A stretch of DNA of 64,000 bases from Piscirickettsiaceae bacterium (GTDB taxonomy: Bacteria > Pseudomonadota > Gammaproteobacteria > Nitrosococcales > Methylophagaceae): contig JAIBDZ010000007.1 of assembly GCA_024685975.1 (NCBI GenBank), forward strand, positions 25,900 through 89,899, read 5' to 3'. This document shows, piece by piece, positions 18,829-28,690 of the stretch. The position numbers and the translations under genes were made by a program. Position 1 is the first letter of the stretch. Each line of letters begins with the position of its first letter. The notes beneath the pieces are model-generated. The model did no database searches. It was given only the letters and a program-made list of their open reading frames with translations, and was not told the DNA's origin.

Positions 18829-20937
18829 CTAAAAGTTTAAACTGTCTTTAATAATTTTAGGGGTTACAAAGACAAGAAGCTCACGTCTTGTATCTTCATT
18901 AGTACTAGACCGAAATGCACCGCCGACCACAGGCAAGTCACCAAAGAATGGGACACGACTGCTACCTGTAATTTTTGATTGCTCATAAATTCCACCAAGC
19001 ACAACTGTTTCGCCGTTTTGGACTAAGACTTGTGTTTTAACACTACGGGTATCAATACTTGGTACACCTAAGAACACTTCACCGACTTCATCTTTATTAA
19101 CTTCCAAATCCATCACAATATCGTCATCTGGCGTAATTTGAGGAGTCACTTCCAGCTTCAATACGGCCTCTTTAAACGAAACTGAGGTTGCACCACTTGA
19201 ACTCGCTTCTTGGTAAGGGATTTCTGTACCTTGCTCAATTAATGCCGTTTGTTGATTTGATGTCACCACACGTGGGCTCGAGACAATCTCACCCTTACCT
19301 TCAGCTTGCATCGCGGACAACTCAAGCTCTAATAACAAACCTAACGGCAAACTAGATAACGCAAACCCTATTTGTCCTGCGGGGTTCGTTACCGGCAAGT
19401 TCACATTCAATCTATCATCTAATTCAAGATCTTGACCATTAATCGCTTGCGTAGTTGACTCAAGAGAGCCTGAACCCACAGTGAAAGAATCATCTGAGCT
19501 ATTTTGTTTTGTTGCACCGAAACGTACACCTAATTCTTTAGTAAAGTCATTATTTGCAATCACAATACGTGATTCAATAAGAACTTGTCGCACAGGAATA
19601 TCTAACTGATCAATCAGTTGGCTAATCTCAGTTAAATTTGTTGCTGTATCACGTAATAATAATGAGTTTGTTCTACCATCAACCGTCACGCTACCACGGG
19701 GAGATAAAAAGCCTGAACCAGACTCACCTTCAGAGCTTTCATTACTGATAATTTCAGCAATATCTGTTGCTTTTGCAAAATTCACTTCAACAATTTCTGA
19801 ATATAGCGGCTCTAACTCGACCAATTGTTTTTGCGCTTCTAATTCTTGCTTTTCCCTTGCCGCAATTTCGGCTGCAGGAGCAATCAACATGACATTACCA
19901 TTTTGACGCATTGCCAAACCTTTGGTTTTCAAAATGATATCCATGGCTTGATCCCATGGTACATTTTTCAAACGTAATGTGACATTGCCTTGAACTGTAT
20001 CACTAGTCACCAAGTTCAACCCCGTGAACTCAGCTAATAATTGTAAAACGGCTCTTACCTCAATATTTTGGAAGTTAAGGGATAATTTTTCGCCTTTATA
20101 ACCATATTGATCTTTTTGTACTTTAGCTAACTCTTCTTGTTTAATAGGTTTGACTTCGATTACCAATGTATTTTCTGATTGATAAGCCAAATGCTCAAAC
20201 TGTCCTTTATTCGCTAAAACAAGTCGGGTACTGCCTGCTTTATATTCCGTTTCAATCGTTTGAACTGGCGTAGCGAAATCAATCACATCTAAACGACGGT
20301 GCAGGCGCTCAGGCAAACCAACACCCACTAAATCAACCACGACATTATTACGTTGTTGAGCCACATCCACTGTCGCACCATCATCGCTCAGCTCTATAAT
20401 CAAACGACCTTCGCCCTCACTGCCACGTCTAAAGTCGACACCAGTCACTTGACGTCCAGCCATTGACGTTGATGAAACACTAGGTTGTGCACCACCATCC
20501 ACGGTCACAATCACAATATTCCCATCATGCTCAATGGTATAAGGTGATTTCTGAACTAAATTAACCACCATTCGCGTGCGATTCCCAGCCTCAACTGTTG
20601 AAACACTTCGCGTCATGCCAATATTAACTTGCTGCGTTTTTTTATCTAGCTGATTAGATACATCTGCAAAGTCCAAGACGACTCTTGCAGGATCATCAAT
20701 TGAAAAACTATTTGGCTTTTCAATTGCTTCAGAGAAGGTGAGAATAATTTTAGCTTTCTCGCCCGGCAGGGACGAATACCCCATCGACTCTAATGCCACC
20801 GCAAAACTTTGCGAAGAAAAAGTAAGGAGGCTGATGATTGAAAACATCAACAAAAATATTTTATGAGACAGTTGTCCTGCCGATGAGTCAACCCATTGTT
20901 GTCTATTCATTGTCATTCCATCATTGCTAGTCATCAT
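18829..20937 (-). CDS. pilQ: Type IV pilus secretin PilQ
   Basis: About 702 residues. It forms the outer-membrane ring through which the type IV pilus passes. An N-terminal signal segment (IFLLMFSIISLLTFSSQSFA) is followed by AMIN peptidoglycan-binding repeats (about 50-250), an STN/N0 domain (LNFQNIEVRAVLQLLAEFTG near 290), an N1 domain, and a C-terminal secretin domain ending GDLPVVGGAFRSS and ELLVFVTPKII. Length fits the family. TTG at 20943 is in frame, but ATG at 20937, about 9 bp after AAAGG, is preferred. It is the last gene of the pilM-N-O-P-Q operon. Confidence 0.96.
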   Translation of the reverse strand: MMTSNDGMTMNRQQWVDSSAGQLSHKIFLLMFSIISLLTFSSQSFAVALESMGYSSLPGEKAKIILTFSEAIEKPNSFSIDDPARVVLDFADVSNQLDKKTQQVNIGMTRSVSTVEAGNRTRMVVNLVQKSPYTIEHDGNIVIVTVDGGAQPSVSSTSMAGRQVTGVDFRRGSEGEGRLIIELSDDGATVDVAQQRNNVVVDLVGVGLPERLHRRLDVIDFATPVQTIETEYKAGSTRLVLANKGQFEHLAYQSENTLVIEVKPIKQEELAKVQKDQYGYKGEKLSLNFQNIEVRAVLQLLAEFTGLNLVTSDTVQGNVTLRLKNVPWDQAMDIILKTKGLAMRQNGNVMLIAPAAEIAAREKQELEAQKQLVELEPLYSEIVEVNFAKATDIAEIISNESSEGESGSGFLSPRGSVTVDGRTNSLLLRDTATNLTEISQLIDQLDIPVRQVLIESRIVIANNDFTKELGVRFGATKQNSSDDSFTVGSGSLESTTQAINGQDLELDDRLNVNLPVTNPAGQIGFALSSLPLGLLLELELSAMQAEGKGEIVSSPRVVTSNQQTALIEQGTEIPYQEASSSGATSVSFKEAVLKLEVTPQITPDDDIVMDLEVNKDEVGEVFLGVPSIDTRSVKTQVLVQNGETVVLGGIYEQSKITGSSRVPFFGDLPVVGGAFRSSTNEDTRRELLVFVTPKIIKDSLNF

Positions 20938-20949
20938 ATTCAACTGCCT

Positions 20950-21492
20950 TTAATTCACTTCTACAATCGAGAGTGTAGAATCACGCTCGATATATAAACC
21001 ATTGCCATCAGGGACAATTTCCTTTAACACAATTTCCAAATCACTAATCGAAACGACCTGTCCATGGTTCCTGCCCATATAATTCCCTACTTGGACACGG
21101 TTAATAATACCGTCTGACGCACGAACCAAAGCCCAAATGCCATCTTGCTCTAGTGAACCTACATATTGCAGATTCCCTAAGTCATAAGCTTCTAATGCTT
21201 CTTTGCGTCGATATAAGTCTGGTCGTATACCATTATCAATAATTTCTTTCTTCTCAACATTAACTGCCACCTCTGTCACAGTCGCAACAAAAGGGTCTCG
21301 TAGTGTTGAAGCAGCGTAAGCGAATTTTTCATAAGGTTTCATCACCGGCATTGGCTCAATATCGACCTTTTGTTCACTTTTCACTTTTGCGACATATGCT
21401 GACAAATCAGACTTATCATCAACACAAGCCGTTAGCCCTAACAAGGGTATTAATAAGCTCATTTTTAATAAAGTAGAATACTTGTTTAACAT
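20950..21492 (-). CDS. pilP: Type IV pilus assembly lipoprotein PilP
   Basis: A 180-residue lipoprotein with a lipobox at LTAC (Cys23) after a hydrophobic stretch. A disordered segment follows, then the beta-rich PilP/HR domain (from about residue 105: LGNLQYVGSLEQDGIWALVRASDGIINRV, shown here as the family's strand pattern). PilP links the inner-membrane PilM/N/O complex to the secretin PilQ. It sits between pilO and pilQ with 6 and 12 bp gaps. Confidence 0.94.
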   Translation of the reverse strand: MLNKYSTLLKMSLLIPLLGLTACVDDKSDLSAYVAKVKSEQKVDIEPMPVMKPYEKFAYAASTLRDPFVATVTEVAVNVEKKEIIDNGIRPDLYRRKEALEAYDLGNLQYVGSLEQDGIWALVRASDGIINRVQVGNYMGRNHGQVVSISDLEIVLKEIVPDGNGLYIERDSTLSIVEVN

Positions 21493-21498
21493 GACAAC

Positions 21499-22083
21499 TT
21501 ATTCCTCTTCATCAAAATAACGATACGTTTTAGCGGTCACTTCCATCGTCATGCCACCACTATTGCCATTTGGCGTCATCGTGAAGTTATGCATCGTCAC
21601 AATCCGAGGCAACGCAGCAACGGCACTAATGAATTCACCAAACTGATGATAATCGCCAGTCACACGCATCTGGATTGGTAATTCGGCATAGAAATCAACA
21701 GGCCGCTCGTTTTCCGGCTTAAATAATTCAAATTGCAAACCGTTGACTAAGCCAGTACGTGAGATATCGATCAATAAGTCTGCGACTTCACTTTTTCTCG
21801 GTAATTGTTGCAGCATTGACGCGAAAGTCACTCTCATCTCTTTCATCTGTTCGCGATAGGCATCCAGATTAAACGCTTTAGCTTGTTTGATTTCGAACTC
21901 TGTTTTTAACGCTGTTTCTTTTTGCTCTAACGTCACCAGCTCAGCTTGTTTATCTTTGATGATCATGTAATATCCAACGAACAACAGAACTATACACAAC
22001 AATAAAATTGAGATAACTTTGATCGCTTGTGGCCATTCACCTGGCTCATTGATATCAATATCATTGAAAGAAGGGATTTCCAT
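21499..22083 (-). CDS. pilO: Type IV pilus inner-membrane protein PilO
   Basis: A 194-residue bitopic protein with one transmembrane helix (about 24-45, VISILLLCIVLLFVGYYMII), a coiled-coil (about 47-80) and a ferredoxin-like periplasmic domain. It pairs with PilN in the alignment complex of the pilus machine. The start overlaps the pilN stop by one base, a sign of translational coupling. Length matches PilO (about 200 residues). Confidence 0.94.
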   Translation of the reverse strand: MEIPSFNDIDINEPGEWPQAIKVISILLLCIVLLFVGYYMIIKDKQAELVTLEQKETALKTEFEIKQAKAFNLDAYREQMKEMRVTFASMLQQLPRKSEVADLLIDISRTGLVNGLQFELFKPENERPVDFYAELPIQMRVTGDYHQFGEFISAVAALPRIVTMHNFTMTPNGNSGGMTMEVTAKTYRYFDEEE

Positions 22084-22634
22084 TACAACTCTCCTTCAAC
22101 TGGTTTCAATTTCGACTCTTTAACTTGTATCGTAAAGCTTTTAGAGTTTTCTGAACGTTGAACCACATTCAAAGTGGATTCGCCAAATTCTGGATTCTCA
22201 TCAATTTGTCGCATAAATACGGAAACACGAGCATTGGAATCAGCGACACCATTAAAGATCAATTCATCCCCTTGCCGAGTCACTTTTTTCAGAGCAACGC
22301 CTTCAGGCACGATACGCGCTAAGGAATCTAATATTTTCACTGCTTTTGGACGACTTTGTTGTAACTCTTGAATAACCTGCATACGAGCAATTAAGCGCGT
22401 TTTCTCTTTTTCAAGTGTACTAATTTCTTTAATTTCTTTATCTAAAGCAGCTATTTCAGTCGACAAATAACGATTACGATCATTTTGTTCATCTAACATG
22501 CTATTCATAAACAGAACAGCACCGTAGAACAGGAGACCAGTCACTAATACAGCAGCAATGGTCGCCATGATAAATTGCTTTTTACGCTCTTCGCGTAGCT
22601 CTTCCCGCCAAGGTAATAAATTAATCCGTGCCAT
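22083..22634 (-). CDS. pilN: Type IV pilus inner-membrane protein PilN
   Basis: A 183-residue protein. The first residues (ARINLLPWREELREERKK) form the conserved cytoplasmic tail that inserts into PilM. One transmembrane helix (about 22-44), a coiled-coil and a periplasmic ferredoxin-like domain follow. It forms heterodimers with PilO. Its start overlaps the pilM stop by one base. Confidence 0.95.
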   Translation of the reverse strand: MARINLLPWREELREERKKQFIMATIAAVLVTGLLFYGAVLFMNSMLDEQNDRNRYLSTEIAALDKEIKEISTLEKEKTRLIARMQVIQELQQSRPKAVKILDSLARIVPEGVALKKVTRQGDELIFNGVADSNARVSVFMRQIDENPEFGESTLNVVQRSENSKSFTIQVKESKLKPVEGEL

Positions 22635-23692
22635 TAATCAAAACTCCTCATTGCCAATCCGCAGGCAATTAGCATCGATGGCGCATCATTACTTAGCGCT
22701 TGTATTTTGATTTTCGAGCCTAGAATCATATCCGAAAAAGGATTTGCAACGGTCACTGGGGTGCCTGTTTCTTGCTCGATCATGGTCGAGATACCTGAAA
22801 TAGAAGCACAACCGCCTGCTAGGAAAATATAGTCAATCGATTGATATTGAGTTGAAGCTGAAAAGAAAAACTGCAAAGTTCGCGTGACAGTCATCACCAT
22901 CGAACGCTTAAAAGGATCTAAGACTTTTTCTTCGTAATCTTCGGGTAAATTATTTTGTTTTTTAGCCAAACCCGCTTCTTGGTAAGACATGCCGTAATGT
23001 CGCTCAATGTCTTCTGTTAGCATTTTGCCGCCAAAAGTCTGCTCACGAGTAAACACAATCTTGCCATCAACCAATACATGTAATGTAGTAACAGTAGCAC
23101 CAACATCAACTACTGCTACCGTCATGCCTTGGCCATGATTTGGTAACTGTTCTCGAATCAAATGAAAGCTATTTTCAACTGTATACGCTTCCACATCAAC
23201 GACTTTAGGTTTTAAGCCAGCCTCTTCTAATGCGCTTGTTCTCGCATCGACATTTTCACTACGTGAAGCAGCCAAGAGTACGTCCATCGCTTCAGGATCA
23301 ACGACTGAAGGTCCTAAAACCTCAAAATCGAGTCTGACTTCTTCTAAAGGGTAAGGAATATAATTTTCAGCTTCCAGCATGATCTGCTCTTCCATATCAC
23401 GCTCTGACATGTCGGCTGGAAAGGAAATCACTTTAGTAATTGCCGAATTAGCGGAGACGGCGACTGCAGCATCTCTTGCCTTTGTCCCCGACCTTTTCAA
23501 TGCACGTTTAATCGCTCCCGCGACTTCTTCGACATTGTCGATACGTCCTTCCACCACCGCATTCAGAGGTAGCGGTTCAACAGAATAAGATTCGACGCTA
23601 AACTTGTCATTGACCCGTCCAAGCTCCAGCATCTTGATTACAGAGGAACTGATATCAATCCCAAGTATTGGAGATTTTTTTTGTCCAAACAT
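22634..23692 (-). CDS. pilM: Type IV pilus actin-like ATPase PilM
   Basis: A cytoplasmic actin-fold protein of about 352 residues that binds the PilN tail. The phosphate-1 motif ILGIDISSSVIKMLEL is close to the N-terminus, VAVVDVGATVTTLHVL is phosphate-2, and IFLAGGCASISG is the adenosine motif. Three in-frame starts exist: TTG 23722, ATG 23701 (only 2 bp after AGGAG) and ATG 23692 (11 bp after it). The last gives the usual PilM N-terminus, MFG followed by lysines. It heads the pilMNOPQ operon and is divergent from ponA. Confidence 0.93.
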   Translation of the reverse strand: MFGQKKSPILGIDISSSVIKMLELGRVNDKFSVESYSVEPLPLNAVVEGRIDNVEEVAGAIKRALKRSGTKARDAAVAVSANSAITKVISFPADMSERDMEEQIMLEAENYIPYPLEEVRLDFEVLGPSVVDPEAMDVLLAASRSENVDARTSALEEAGLKPKVVDVEAYTVENSFHLIREQLPNHGQGMTVAVVDVGATVTTLHVLVDGKIVFTREQTFGGKMLTEDIERHYGMSYQEAGLAKKQNNLPEDYEEKVLDPFKRSMVMTVTRTLQFFFSASTQYQSIDYIFLAGGCASISGISTMIEQETGTPVTVANPFSDMILGSKIKIQALSNDAPSMLIACGLAMRSFD

Positions 23693-23890
23693 TAACGACA
23701 TAACTCCTGATTTAACAGTCAAGCACTTGAGCTTACAATCACAACTTAAAGTAAGTTGTTAAGACTATAGTGCATGTCCATATAAAAAACAATATGTTCC
23801 TACAATTTTATTTTATGGTTTTACGCATTTCGTGAGTATACTTATAACTATCGAGCTAGCCGTTTTCAAGCGAACAATTATAAAAATATT

Positions 23891-26275
23891 ATGCTGCGTC
23901 ACATTAAATACCTTTTTGCCCTCCTATTTCTTGGACTTGTTCTCATTATTCTCGCAGGAGCTGGCATCTATTACACCCTAGCACCCAAGCTTCCCGACAC
24001 AGAAACCTTAAAAGAGACACAATTACAAACACCTTTAAAGATTTATAGCAACGAAGGCCTATTAATAGCAGAATTTGGTGATAAGCGCCGCATTCCAGTT
24101 CAATATGAAGCCATTCCTAAGCAACTGATTCATGCTTTTCTCGCGTCAGAAGATGATCGCTTTTTTGAACATCCTGGTGTTGATTATCAAGGCTTATTGA
24201 GAGCAGCATACAGTTTGGCAACGACAGGCCAAAAGGCGCAAGGTGGTAGTACTATCACGATGCAGCTCGCTCGAAATTTTTTCTTAAGCACCGAAAAAAC
24301 CTATTTACGAAAGCTCAACGAAATCATACTTGCCTTAGAAATAGAGCAAGTGCTAACAAAAGAAGAAATCCTCGCCTTATATCTCAATAAGATTTATCTT
24401 GGCAAACGCGCATATGGTATTGGTGCGGCAGCCAAAGTCTATTATGGCAAGTCTCTTGATGAGTTAACCTTATCTGAATCAGCCATGATTGCAGGCCTTC
24501 CTAAAGCCCCTTCTCGGTTCAACCCTATTGCCAATCCAGAACGCGCACTACAACGTCGCAACTACGTTTTAAGACGTATGACTGAAGTGGGTTATATCGA
24601 TCAAATACAATTTAATGACGCCATCAAACACCCTATAACTGCTCAATACCATAGCCGTGAAATAGAAGTCTATGCCCCTTATGTTGCGGAAATAATAAGA
24701 AATAAACTGGTAGCAGAGCTCGGTGACGATGTTTATAACATGGGTTTAAATATCTACACCACCATTCAGCGCGACCATCAACAAGCTGCCAATACGGCAT
24801 TACAGAAAAGCTTATTAGCCTACGATCGACGTCATGGTTATCGTGGCCCTATCGAAACTATATCAGCTCTAGATCCCAATGCTGATTATGAACAATACCT
24901 CGCAGAATATAGCAATATCGGCCCATTACACCCAGCTATTGTATTAAGTCTCGATAAAGATAAAGCCCAAGTCTTTATTAAAGAACACGGTGTATTCGAT
25001 ATTGATTTCAGCACTGTTTCTTGGGCAAGAAAACAGCTTAGTGCCAACAGCATGGGCCGTAAACCTCGTACAATAAAAGACGTATTTACAGTCGGCGACA
25101 TCGTACGGTTTTATCAAAACGATACATCCCAATGGCGATTAGCCCAGCTGCCAGAAGCGCAAGGCGCCTTAATTGCTGTTCACCCAGAAGATGGTGCAAT
25201 TACTGCACTCAATGGGGGGTTTGACTATTACAATAGTAAGTTTAATCGCGTCACCCAATCACGCCGTCAGCCAGGTTCAGGCTTTAAGCCATTTATCTAT
25301 TCAGCAGCCATCGAAAAGGGCTACACAGCCGCGACCATCATTAATGATGCGCCAGTCGTATTAGATGATCCCAATGTCGTTGATATCTGGCGCCCATCAA
25401 ACTATAGCGGAAAATTCTATGGGCCCACTCGTCTTAGAACAGCCATCGCCAACTCTCGTAACTTAGTTTCAATTCGTATTCTGCGAGATATCACACCAGA
25501 CTTTGCTATTGAGTATGCTAAAAAATTTGGTTTTGAAATAGACCAAATGCCCCGTAACCTGTCCCTAGCTTTAGGCAGTGGTAGCGCCGCACCATGGGAT
25601 ATGGCGCGGGCTTATGCCGCGATTGCAAATGGCGGATACCGTGTAGAGCCTTATCTTATTAAACGTATTGATAATGCTAATGGTGAAACAATCATGCAAG
25701 CCCAGCCCGATACGGTCTGCCCATATTGTCTTGCAACAGATACCAATGATGTCGAAGATGAAATGCCTCGCAAAGCTGCCACACGCATCATGACGCCACA
25801 AAATGCTTACATCATGAATAGCTTGTTACGTGACGTTGTCAAATATGGCACAGGTAAAAAAGCCATGACATTAGGCCGACAGGATTTGGCCGGCAAAACT
25901 GGTACAACCAATGATCAAGTTGACGCATGGTTTAATGGCTTCCACCCTGATCTTGTTGCCATTAGTTGGGTTGGTTTTGATTCACCACGTTCATTAGGTC
26001 GGTACGAAACCGGCGGTAAAGCCGCTTTGCCAATGTGGATAGACTTCATGAGAGTCGCTTTAAAAGATATTCCCGAAAAAGAACTAGAACTACCAAGAGA
26101 GATGGTCACAGTTAAAATTGACCCTAAAACGGGCTTGCTCGCTTCAGACAATACCCTCAATCCTATCTATGAAAGTTTTCGACTAGAAAATGTACCTACC
26201 GATTACAGCGACGCGAATACCGGTACCTATGGCACAGCTGATACACCCGCAGCACCATTAATTGATTTGTTCTAG
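23891..26275 (+). CDS. ponA: Penicillin-binding protein 1A
   Basis: A 794-residue bifunctional class A PBP that polymerises and crosslinks peptidoglycan. An N-terminal transmembrane helix (about 7-30) precedes the glycosyltransferase domain (catalytic Glu in ASEDDRFFEHPGVD, then GGSTITMQLARN and EILALYLNKIYLG). A linker/OB region and the transpeptidase domain follow, with the active Ser in RQPGSGFKPF, the SRN motif in ANSRNLVS and KTGTTND. Its place divergent from pilM is the common gammaproteobacterial arrangement. It ends 2 bp before the convergent M48 gene. Confidence 0.97.
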   Translation: MLRHIKYLFALLFLGLVLIILAGAGIYYTLAPKLPDTETLKETQLQTPLKIYSNEGLLIAEFGDKRRIPVQYEAIPKQLIHAFLASEDDRFFEHPGVDYQGLLRAAYSLATTGQKAQGGSTITMQLARNFFLSTEKTYLRKLNEIILALEIEQVLTKEEILALYLNKIYLGKRAYGIGAAAKVYYGKSLDELTLSESAMIAGLPKAPSRFNPIANPERALQRRNYVLRRMTEVGYIDQIQFNDAIKHPITAQYHSREIEVYAPYVAEIIRNKLVAELGDDVYNMGLNIYTTIQRDHQQAANTALQKSLLAYDRRHGYRGPIETISALDPNADYEQYLAEYSNIGPLHPAIVLSLDKDKAQVFIKEHGVFDIDFSTVSWARKQLSANSMGRKPRTIKDVFTVGDIVRFYQNDTSQWRLAQLPEAQGALIAVHPEDGAITALNGGFDYYNSKFNRVTQSRRQPGSGFKPFIYSAAIEKGYTAATIINDAPVVLDDPNVVDIWRPSNYSGKFYGPTRLRTAIANSRNLVSIRILRDITPDFAIEYAKKFGFEIDQMPRNLSLALGSGSAAPWDMARAYAAIANGGYRVEPYLIKRIDNANGETIMQAQPDTVCPYCLATDTNDVEDEMPRKAATRIMTPQNAYIMNSLLRDVVKYGTGKKAMTLGRQDLAGKTGTTNDQVDAWFNGFHPDLVAISWVGFDSPRSLGRYETGGKAALPMWIDFMRVALKDIPEKELELPREMVTVKIDPKTGLLASDNTLNPIYESFRLENVPTDYSDANTGTYGTADTPAAPLIDLF

Positions 26276-26277
26276 TT

Positions 26278-27750
26278 CTATTGAACCAGTTTCACTTTCT
26301 GCTGTTGGCTCAAATTCCCATCAGGGTAATGACCATTCAGTAGTCTCAACTGCAATAAAGGGCTATTACTGATCGGTGATTGTGCTGACAACGTTGTATA
26401 ACTCTCATTTCGTCCAACTGTTTTAATGACTATTTTTTGTCCTTGAGCTAAAGCCATCTCGTCTTGCTTCAGACGATGGAAACTATTGACTGTCGCCAGA
26501 AAATCAACATCAAATTGGCTAAATTGTTTTTCTTCTTTGCTTCCTGATAAGAAAATAAATGCTTTCGTATCCAAATAAACCACACTGATCCGAGCTAAAC
26601 CACCATTAGGTATTTCAGTAATCGCAGTGTAGCCTTCTAAACCATCGGGACTTATCGTCATTCCACCCTTAAGATCTTCAATGCCTAAACGCTGCTGAAT
26701 AAATTGTAGTGGGGTCAGACGACGATTCAAATCATCGGCCAATACTTCAATAAAGGCTTCTCCATTGTCAGCAATAGCTTGGATACGATCAGTTTGGTTA
26801 TTGATTTGCCAATTAAGAGGAAACCCTAAAACAAACCCCATATCAGCATGATAAAAATGTCGGCCATGGCGAACGCCTTGTTTCGCGCTATCACCAAATG
26901 CCATGCCATCAATATGATTTAAATAAACATCGCGATTGACTTTGCCACCCGCCATTTTATATTGATTTGCAGCCAAAACAACATTTTGCAAGCGGGTGTC
27001 ATTATCTGGGTGACTGGCAAAAACGCCATGATAAGCTTGCGGTTCTTTGCCTTGTTTTTTGGCTTCCATTTCAGCAAATGAAGCTTGATTCTTTAATACA
27101 CGAATCACATCCAACATCGCCTGTGGCTCATAACCTGCTCGCGCCAAGTACTCAGCGCCAAGCCCATCAGATTCAAGCTCATGTTCACGGCCATACCCAC
27201 TCAATAAGGCCCCACCTAACACATTAAATAGATCCCGAGAGCCCGCTTGGCCTAATTCAGGCACTAAGATAGCACCAATCATATAACCAATATTAGCGGC
27301 TTGTGCTGCGCTTTGTTGGCGTACACCGTGTCTCGCCGTCACATGGCCAATCTCATGGCCTAATACAGCCGCTAATTCTGCTTCAGAATTAAGGTATGCC
27401 ATTAAACCGCGAGTAATATAAATATAACCACCGGGTAAGGCAAAAGCATTAATTACTGGCGAATCTAATACCGTAAACCGATAAATGAGATCATCACGAT
27501 GGCTCACCACCGCAAGCTTATCGCCTACAGACTGCACATAGCGTTGCAATGCTTCATCTTCATATCGCCCATATTGAGCAATAATCTTAGGATGATTTTC
27601 ACGGCCAATGCTAATTTCGCTATCTTCATTCATCATGACAAAATCATTTTTGCCACTGACTGGATTCTGAGCGCAGCCTGATAGTATTACAAACAACAAA
27701 GCCCCTGCTGATAAGCAGAGGCTTTGCAATAATCGACGACTTGTACCCAT
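26278..27750 (-). CDS. M48-family metalloprotease lipoprotein
   Basis: A 490-residue zinc protease, probably anchored in the periplasm. A lipobox lies at LSGC (Cys26). The zinc motif HEIGH is at residues 132-136 (GHEIGHVTARHG), and a third ligand Glu lies in HELESDGLGAEYLARAGY. The C-terminal half (HFYHADMGFVLGFPLNWQI onward) is a separate beta-rich domain common in a proteobacterial M48 subgroup, unlike the TPR domain of BepA, and a LysM-like tail is possible. The role is likely outer-membrane protein or envelope quality control, inferred from the family. No partner gene adjoins it. Confidence 0.88.
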   Translation of the reverse strand: MGTSRRLLQSLCLSAGALLFVILSGCAQNPVSGKNDFVMMNEDSEISIGRENHPKIIAQYGRYEDEALQRYVQSVGDKLAVVSHRDDLIYRFTVLDSPVINAFALPGGYIYITRGLMAYLNSEAELAAVLGHEIGHVTARHGVRQQSAAQAANIGYMIGAILVPELGQAGSRDLFNVLGGALLSGYGREHELESDGLGAEYLARAGYEPQAMLDVIRVLKNQASFAEMEAKKQGKEPQAYHGVFASHPDNDTRLQNVVLAANQYKMAGGKVNRDVYLNHIDGMAFGDSAKQGVRHGRHFYHADMGFVLGFPLNWQINNQTDRIQAIADNGEAFIEVLADDLNRRLTPLQFIQQRLGIEDLKGGMTISPDGLEGYTAITEIPNGGLARISVVYLDTKAFIFLSGSKEEKQFSQFDVDFLATVNSFHRLKQDEMALAQGQKIVIKTVGRNESYTTLSAQSPISNSPLLQLRLLNGHYPDGNLSQQQKVKLVQ

Positions 27751-27809
27751 TAGTACGGCCTCAATTCAAATCATGATGTCAATATAGACATCTGATTGTA
27801 TAGATAAGT

Positions 27810-28010
27810 TTATTTTCCGTATTTCTGACGGAATTTATCAACACGACCCGCTGTATCTAGCATTTTTTGCTTACCGGTATAAAACGGATGACATTCTGAG
27901 CAAACATCTAGCGTTAATGCCTTTTCACGAGTTGAGCGTGTTTTGAATGAATTGCCACAGCTGCAAGTCACTTCAATTTCATTGTATTCTGGATGGATAT
28001 CCGCTTTCAT
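27810..28010 (-). CDS. rpmE: 50S ribosomal protein L31, zinc-binding type
   Basis: A 66-residue ribosomal protein. Cys16, Cys18, Cys37 and Cys40 form the zinc site of the C+ form (CSCGNSF and [14 protein letters not shown]), and the tail [11 protein letters not shown] is typical. Its expression normally reflects zinc sufficiency, with a zinc-free paralogue elsewhere in many genomes. None is visible in this window. Confidence 0.97.
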   Translation of the reverse strand: MKADIHPEYNEIEVTCSCGNSFKTRSTREKALTLDVCSECHPFYTGKQKMLDTAGRVDKFRQKYGK

Positions 28011-28109
28011 ATCTGTACCCGATTTCTTAAATAAGACTTAAAAACAGTCCAAAGAGGACTATAGAACCGCATAATTCTACTGATCTATTTACTTATCAGC
28101 AACTTTAAT

Positions 28110-28688
28110 TTAACTACTGGGCTTCTCAAGCATAATCCACGCTTGATTACGCATACCCGTATCATGTTGACCTAAAACTGATTCTTCTCGATAAATGCGC
28201 AATTTCATGTCAGGAAACAGCCTTAATAACTCATTATCTTCTAATAAATAATCCGGGTTATTCGGCCCTTCATCAGACACTTTTTCCGCACAATATGTTT
28301 GATATAACAACAAACCGCCAGGTTTAATAGCCGCTGACAATAAAGGACATAACTCACGCGATAAAAACAAACCCACAACCAACACATCGACACTATTTGC
28401 TTCGGGTGGATTTGCCACCACATCTCTCACTTCTGCTGTGATCGGCAATTGCCGTTGTTGTGCAAGCTCAGTTAAACGAGCAATCGCAACGGACGAAATA
28501 TCCCAAGCATGCACTGTTAACCCTTTTTCAGCCATAAGCAACGCATTCCCACCTAAACCGCACGCCAAGTCTAAAGCAACGCCTTCTGATGGCAGAAGAT
28601 AGTGATTATGCTCTAAAATTTCAGTGACTTTAGGGGCACGTTCAGCGCTTTGATAAATACCATCCCATTTCTTTTGTACTGTTGTCAT
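28110..28688 (-). CDS. Class I SAM-dependent methyltransferase
   Basis: About 192 residues, with a Rossmann methyltransferase core: motif I ALDLACGLGGNALLMAEKG, an acidic VHAWDISSVAI strand end, and VDVLVVGLFLSRELCP. It resembles TehB/UbiE-like small-molecule methyltransferases, but the substrate is unknown. A longer frame runs upstream to 28778 through the trkH end. ATG at 28688, starting MTTVQKKWDGIYQ and two bases after the trkH stop, is the sensible start. It is probably cotranscribed with trkH. Confidence 0.85.
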   Translation of the reverse strand: MTTVQKKWDGIYQSAERAPKVTEILEHNHYLLPSEGVALDLACGLGGNALLMAEKGLTVHAWDISSVAIARLTELAQQRQLPITAEVRDVVANPPEANSVDVLVVGLFLSRELCPLLSAAIKPGGLLLYQTYCAEKVSDEGPNNPDYLLEDNELLRLFPDMKLRIYREESVLGQHDTGMRNQAWIMLEKPSS

Positions 28689-28690
28689 GA